From the NCBI RefSeq assembly GCF_904846065.1, contig NZ_CAJGZV010000001.1, positions 1,922,001 to 1,986,000 of the forward strand: a DNA stretch of 64,000 nt, given 5' to 3'. Origin of the DNA: Psychrobacter immobilis (lineage in GTDB: Bacteria; Pseudomonadota; Gammaproteobacteria; Pseudomonadales; Moraxellaceae). Numbering within the stretch: the first letter of the stretch is position 1; each line of letters starts with the position of its first letter. Below the pieces are notes generated by a model. The model had not been told where the DNA came from and did no database searches. It saw nothing but the letters and a program-made list of their open reading frames with translations. Positions 61,412-64,000 of the stretch are shown piece by piece. The position numbers and the translations under genes are program-made.

Positions 61412-62050
61412 CTACTCCTCAGCATACATTGCTTTTAAATGAAAAGAGTTAGGCTCATCAGTCATACTTGAGCGGTAATATATAGATTCATCAATGTTAG
61501 ATAACAATCCTTCGACAGCATCTGCTACGTAAGCAAAAGCTTCCATTGGTAAGCTTTGAACGCTCTCCATTCCAATAAACAACCCTTTAATATTGCGTGC
61601 TTTTGCAAGCTGATTCACAAGCTTATGTGTTGTTACTTTTACTAAATCTGATTCAGAGTCACCTGTGGCACTTGCTTGAACGAACTGGAATAAATTGCCA
61701 CACTCAAACAAACTTTTGATATCTACAACATCTATACCGATAATGGTGCTTGCGGAATTTACATTAAGGAGCTTAATGACATCACCTACTTCATCAGGCT
61801 GACATCTAATAATGCTCTCTATGATATTTAAATGCTCAAATTCACTATTATCTGTTTGCAAGCCTACTAAAAACCAAGCCTCCGACTTATTTTTTAGCTC
61901 TAGTAGCGCCTGCTCATTCCAGTTATCACTGATGATAAAACAACTAATAGTAGACTTAGAGTAATGACCCATGGTTCGTCGATATAGAACCGCACTAGAT
62001 ATATCATCTACATGCGAGTCATCAATCTGATACTTCATAGTTATACTCAC
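61412..62050 (-). CDS. small protein resembling the C-terminal part of FtsZ/tubulin
   Basis: A 212-residue soluble protein. By eye, residues ~105-212 follow FtsZ: IGIDVVDIKSLFECG aligns with the INVDFADVRTVMSEMG loop and helix. VQASATGDSESDLVKVTTHK aligns with the GSGVASGEDRA helix. IKGLFIGMESVQSLPMEAFA aligns with GARGVLVNITGG...L.E, and SIYYRSSMTDEP...LKAMYAE aligns with the final strands (G...DEEL...VTVIATG). The GTP-binding GGGTGTG loop is absent. Residues ~30-100 could match the end of the GTPase domain. The start is GTG at 62050; an ATG at 62038 is possible. The gene lies 118 nt upstream of the DUF262 pair. The FtsZ relationship is an unverified similarity. Confidence 0.6.
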   Translation of the reverse strand: MSITMKYQIDDSHVDDISSAVLYRRTMGHYSKSTISCFIISDNWNEQALLELKNKSEAWFLVGLQTDNSEFEHLNIIESIIRCQPDEVGDVIKLLNVNSASTIIGIDVVDIKSLFECGNLFQFVQASATGDSESDLVKVTTHKLVNQLAKARNIKGLFIGMESVQSLPMEAFAYVADAVEGLLSNIDESIYYRSSMTDEPNSFHLKAMYAEE

Positions 62051-62131
62051 TGATAATTAATGTTTTTTGATGTGGTTAAAAGTAACAAATTTTGGCACTA
62101 GTTAAATATCGTTCGATTATGCTTGGCGCTA

Positions 62132-62566
62132 TTATTGGCCACTCAATTGCTTTAGCATTTTGATAGTATTTGTATCGTAACTGCCTGCATAGAACTGAGA
62201 CAAAAGCTGCTCAAAAACACAATCACTACCAGCTGCAAAGGCAAATAACGTTAGTGAAGATTGTAGCTTTAGATTATCTGGTGAACCAAAGATATCTAAA
62301 GCGCTTTTATCAGGGTGCAATAATAGTAATTCAGCGCACTCTATTAATCGTACTCCAAGCACCTCATGCTGCAAATACGCTTTTGCTTGCTCTAGACTCT
62401 CTATTCCGAAGCGCCGAGACATGGCACTATGCCCCAACCCTTTAACCTGCGGAAAGATAAACCACATCCAATGCGTACGCTTCTGCCCTTCGGTTAATTC
62501 TCTAATAACCGATGGATAAATAGTATTTTGAGCTTGGATAAAATCTTTAAATAAAGTCTCATTCAC
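62132..62566 (-). CDS. DUF1810 family protein
   Basis: A 144-residue soluble protein. FKDFIQAQNTIYPSVIRELT through GQKRTHWMWFIFPQVKGLGH (residues ~6-46), FGIESLEQAKAYLQHEVLG near 53-71 and RLIECAELLL complete the DUF1810 signature over its full length. The conserved HWMWFIFPQ suggests an active-site role, but the biochemical function is not established. AGGAG lies 12 nt before the ATG. It stands between the WYL regulator and the FtsZ-like gene, all leftward. Confidence 0.85.
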   Translation of the reverse strand: MNETLFKDFIQAQNTIYPSVIRELTEGQKRTHWMWFIFPQVKGLGHSAMSRRFGIESLEQAKAYLQHEVLGVRLIECAELLLLHPDKSALDIFGSPDNLKLQSSLTLFAFAAGSDCVFEQLLSQFYAGSYDTNTIKMLKQLSGQ

Positions 62567-62679
62567 AGTGCTACTCCTATGTATTACCTCAGAAATTTAA
62601 ACCTTTGATTTGCATGTATTTCTTAAGTGATATCAGATATCCCAGTCTCTATAGTAAACCATCTTATATTGATTCATAA

Positions 62680-63774
62680 CTAAGTCTGATTTTCATAAAG
62701 CTCTAACCCACTCTTTAAACGTTCAAAAATTACCGCTTTAAGCTCACTTGGTTCTACGACCACGGCCAGCTGAGACATACTGACCAGCCAATCTTGCAGA
62801 CGCTTAGTATTGGCAACAGTGGCCCTTACCTGATTCCAAGTATCGTCAATGACAGTAATCTGCTGATCTGTCGACAATGGACGCTCGTATAAATGCTGAC
62901 AGGCATATTTTTGCACTTTTAACACCAATTTAATTTGAACATCATCAGTTGGCTCTAGCTTGCCCAGTTGATGCAAATGCTCTAATGTAAAAGCCTCTCG
63001 CCCTACCCAGTCAGGTACGGACTCATTTATTACTTTGGCTTTGGTAATGCGGTTGACGGCAAAGTTGCGATGCGCTTTTAATAGCACTTTATCATCGATA
63101 TGATCATCAGTAGGATTAAAACCTGTGAGATAGATTATATTGTCAATAAAGATCAGCCCTTTAGGATAAACCACTCTTTGGCTTGGTTTTCCTTCCCATT
63201 TATTTTGATAGCGTATTTGTAAGGGGCGATTTTGTAGCAACGCCTGATGAATACTGCCAAGCACGTCACTATTAAGTGTAGGGGCTTGTACGATACTAGG
63301 TAAAGTGATGAGATGATCTTGCCATTGTCCTAGTGCACTTTGATGGAAACTGTCTTTATCTTGCCGACGTAGTTGAGTGAGCTTGTCTGTGATCCCTTGT
63401 TTAAAAGACACTGGTAAATAGTTTGCGGTATATTTATCAAGCATCTCCCAAAAGAACACTGTTTGCTCGTTAAGAATATCGATGCTAAAGCTGGGTTTAA
63501 TATAAAACCGTGCCGTCTTACCGCTTATGTTTTGCCCCCACGCTGGTACTCTAACCAAAGCCTCACTATAGAAAATATCGTTAAAGATTTGGTTTAATCC
63601 AGTCAAATCGTTCTCTAAGTTTTTACGCTCATTCGTATAATTATCAGGATTATCCCCATATGCGATCATCAACTCTGTCAGTGATATAGCATCCGCTTCA
63701 CTACGAGGCAGGCATTGATATAAAGCAAATAGACGTGCTGACTTTGTATAGCTGGCGATTGGATGTGTAGGCAT
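62680..63774 (-). CDS. WYL-domain transcriptional regulator
   Basis: A 364-residue regulator. An N-terminal winged-helix region (residues ~10-75) includes YTNERKNLENDLTGLNQIF. The WYL domain spans residues ~165-275: LQIRYQNKW, VVYPKGLIFIDNIIYLTGFN (the WYL core appears as IYL) and FAVNRITKAKV. A WCX-like C-terminal extension follows (QIKLVLKVQKYACQHLYERP, residues ~285-355). WYL regulators commonly control phage defence islands through nucleic-acid or nucleotide ligands. GAGAAG precedes the ATG. The phosphatase stop is 54 nt upstream. Confidence 0.87.
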   Translation of the reverse strand: MPTHPIASYTKSARLFALYQCLPRSEADAISLTELMIAYGDNPDNYTNERKNLENDLTGLNQIFNDIFYSEALVRVPAWGQNISGKTARFYIKPSFSIDILNEQTVFFWEMLDKYTANYLPVSFKQGITDKLTQLRRQDKDSFHQSALGQWQDHLITLPSIVQAPTLNSDVLGSIHQALLQNRPLQIRYQNKWEGKPSQRVVYPKGLIFIDNIIYLTGFNPTDDHIDDKVLLKAHRNFAVNRITKAKVINESVPDWVGREAFTLEHLHQLGKLEPTDDVQIKLVLKVQKYACQHLYERPLSTDQQITVIDDTWNQVRATVANTKRLQDWLVSMSQLAVVVEPSELKAVIFERLKSGLELYENQT

Positions 63775-63828
63775 AGTAGCTTCTCTATTAGACTGATGGA
63801 ATAATCAACTCATCATTAACATAAATGT

Positions 63829-64000
63829 TCAATCAAAACGAAGCAAAATGGCTGTGCCATTGTCATAAGCATTACCTTCTGAGTCATAGACTTTGTTTTT
63901 GAGAGCAATTAGCCAATCTTGTAAATCAGTCGCCGCACTGACAAGTTGCCATTCATGACTCGGCACTAAGTCATGAATGCCATCCGTACAAACCACGATA
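63829..64000 (-). CDS. PP2C-type serine/threonine phosphatase (C-terminal part only)
   Basis: The frame is open on the minus strand from the right edge to TGA at 63829-63831, giving 56 visible residues. VVCTDGIHDLVPSHEW contains the metal-binding DG motif, and GNAYDNGTAILLRF contains the final DN motif of PP2C phosphatases. The start lies outside the window. It is the first visible gene of the leftward row, 54 nt from the WYL gene. PP2C genes next to a protein kinase and a TerY-like vWA protein form a known bacterial triad. Whether the partners exist to the right cannot be seen. Confidence 0.75.
   Translation of the reverse strand, partial: IVVCTDGIHDLVPSHEWQLVSAATDLQDWLIALKNKVYDSEGNAYDNGTAILLRFD

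Larger units (their letters stand above)
54655..64000. mobile_element. left part of an integrative island inserted at tRNA-Gly (right end outside window)
   Basis: The order tRNA-Gly, arm-type repeats, XRE repressor, excisionase-like gene and tyrosine integrase is the left border typical of tRNA-targeted islands. After two small genes comes a leftward accessory row (PP2C, WYL, DUF1810, FtsZ-like, two DUF262). No second copy of the tRNA 3' end was found up to 64000, so the right attachment site must lie beyond the window. Whether everything up to 64000 belongs to one element is an inference. Confidence 0.65.

Noticed and set aside
54655..64000. CRISPR array or second attachment site in the island
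   Set aside because: No regularly spaced repeats were found, and no copy of the tRNA-Gly 3' end was found before 64000.

Overview
The window looks like a chromosomal segment of a moderately A+T-rich gammaproteobacterium of the family Moraxellaceae, most likely Psychrobacter. This is an inference from gene content and protein similarity recalled from memory (cca, NAD malic enzyme, DUF2058, GlpM, heme and siderophore genes, AruI/GbuA) and no database search was run. About 54 kb reads as ordinary chromosome. The last 9.4 kb, after a tRNA-Gly gene, reads as an integrated accessory island that runs off the right edge.

Layout. 1-4118: end of a MaeB-type malic enzyme, cca, a remnant of a short-chain dehydrogenase, tRNA-Ile2(CAU) and NAD malic enzyme MaeA. 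4396-4502: a short MITE-like inverted-repeat element. 4584-7895: a DevBCA/MacAB-like export operon. 8229-17790: a heme acquisition locus with a leftward hmuSTUV-type operon, a rightward TonB receptor plus HmuY-like lipoprotein, and a DUF2470-SIP fusion. 18098-27285: a siderophore-use locus with two TonB receptors, a PvdE/YojI-like ABC protein, a PepSY membrane protein and a siderophore-interacting reductase. Fur boxes lie in the control regions of these loci. 27479-30758: cupin, universal stress protein, DUF2058 and DoxX-like genes. 31019-38594: a VTT-flavoprotein fusion followed by a ynjBCDF-like ABC and lipid cluster with a fatty acid hydroxylase. 38831-40871: an AhpD-like/DsbA-like pair and a TetR repressor that share an operator motif, which also occurs in front of the DoxX gene.

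41057-50088 holds a leftward arginine-derivative operon: guanidinobutyrase, 2-ketoarginine decarboxylase, D-lactate dehydrogenase, a YjiH-type membrane protein and an aldehyde dehydrogenase, with a divergent LysR regulator. A second MITE-like element sits inside it. 50129-54318 carries a CvrA-type antiporter, a GlpM protein and a 2-keto acid decarboxylase.

54580-64000: tRNA-Gly(GCC) with a consensus promoter, then integrase arm-site-like repeats, an XRE repressor, an excisionase-like gene, a tyrosine integrase and two small genes. Facing these is a leftward row made of the end of a PP2C phosphatase, a WYL regulator, a DUF1810 protein, a small protein that resembles only the C-terminal part of FtsZ, and two overlapping DUF262 genes, one ending in an HNH/DUF1524-like domain. 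This row is the best candidate for an undescribed, probably defence-related, system.

A separate scale of structure is a set of 12-bp in-frame tandem repeats that add tetrapeptide runs to at least five unrelated proteins in this window.
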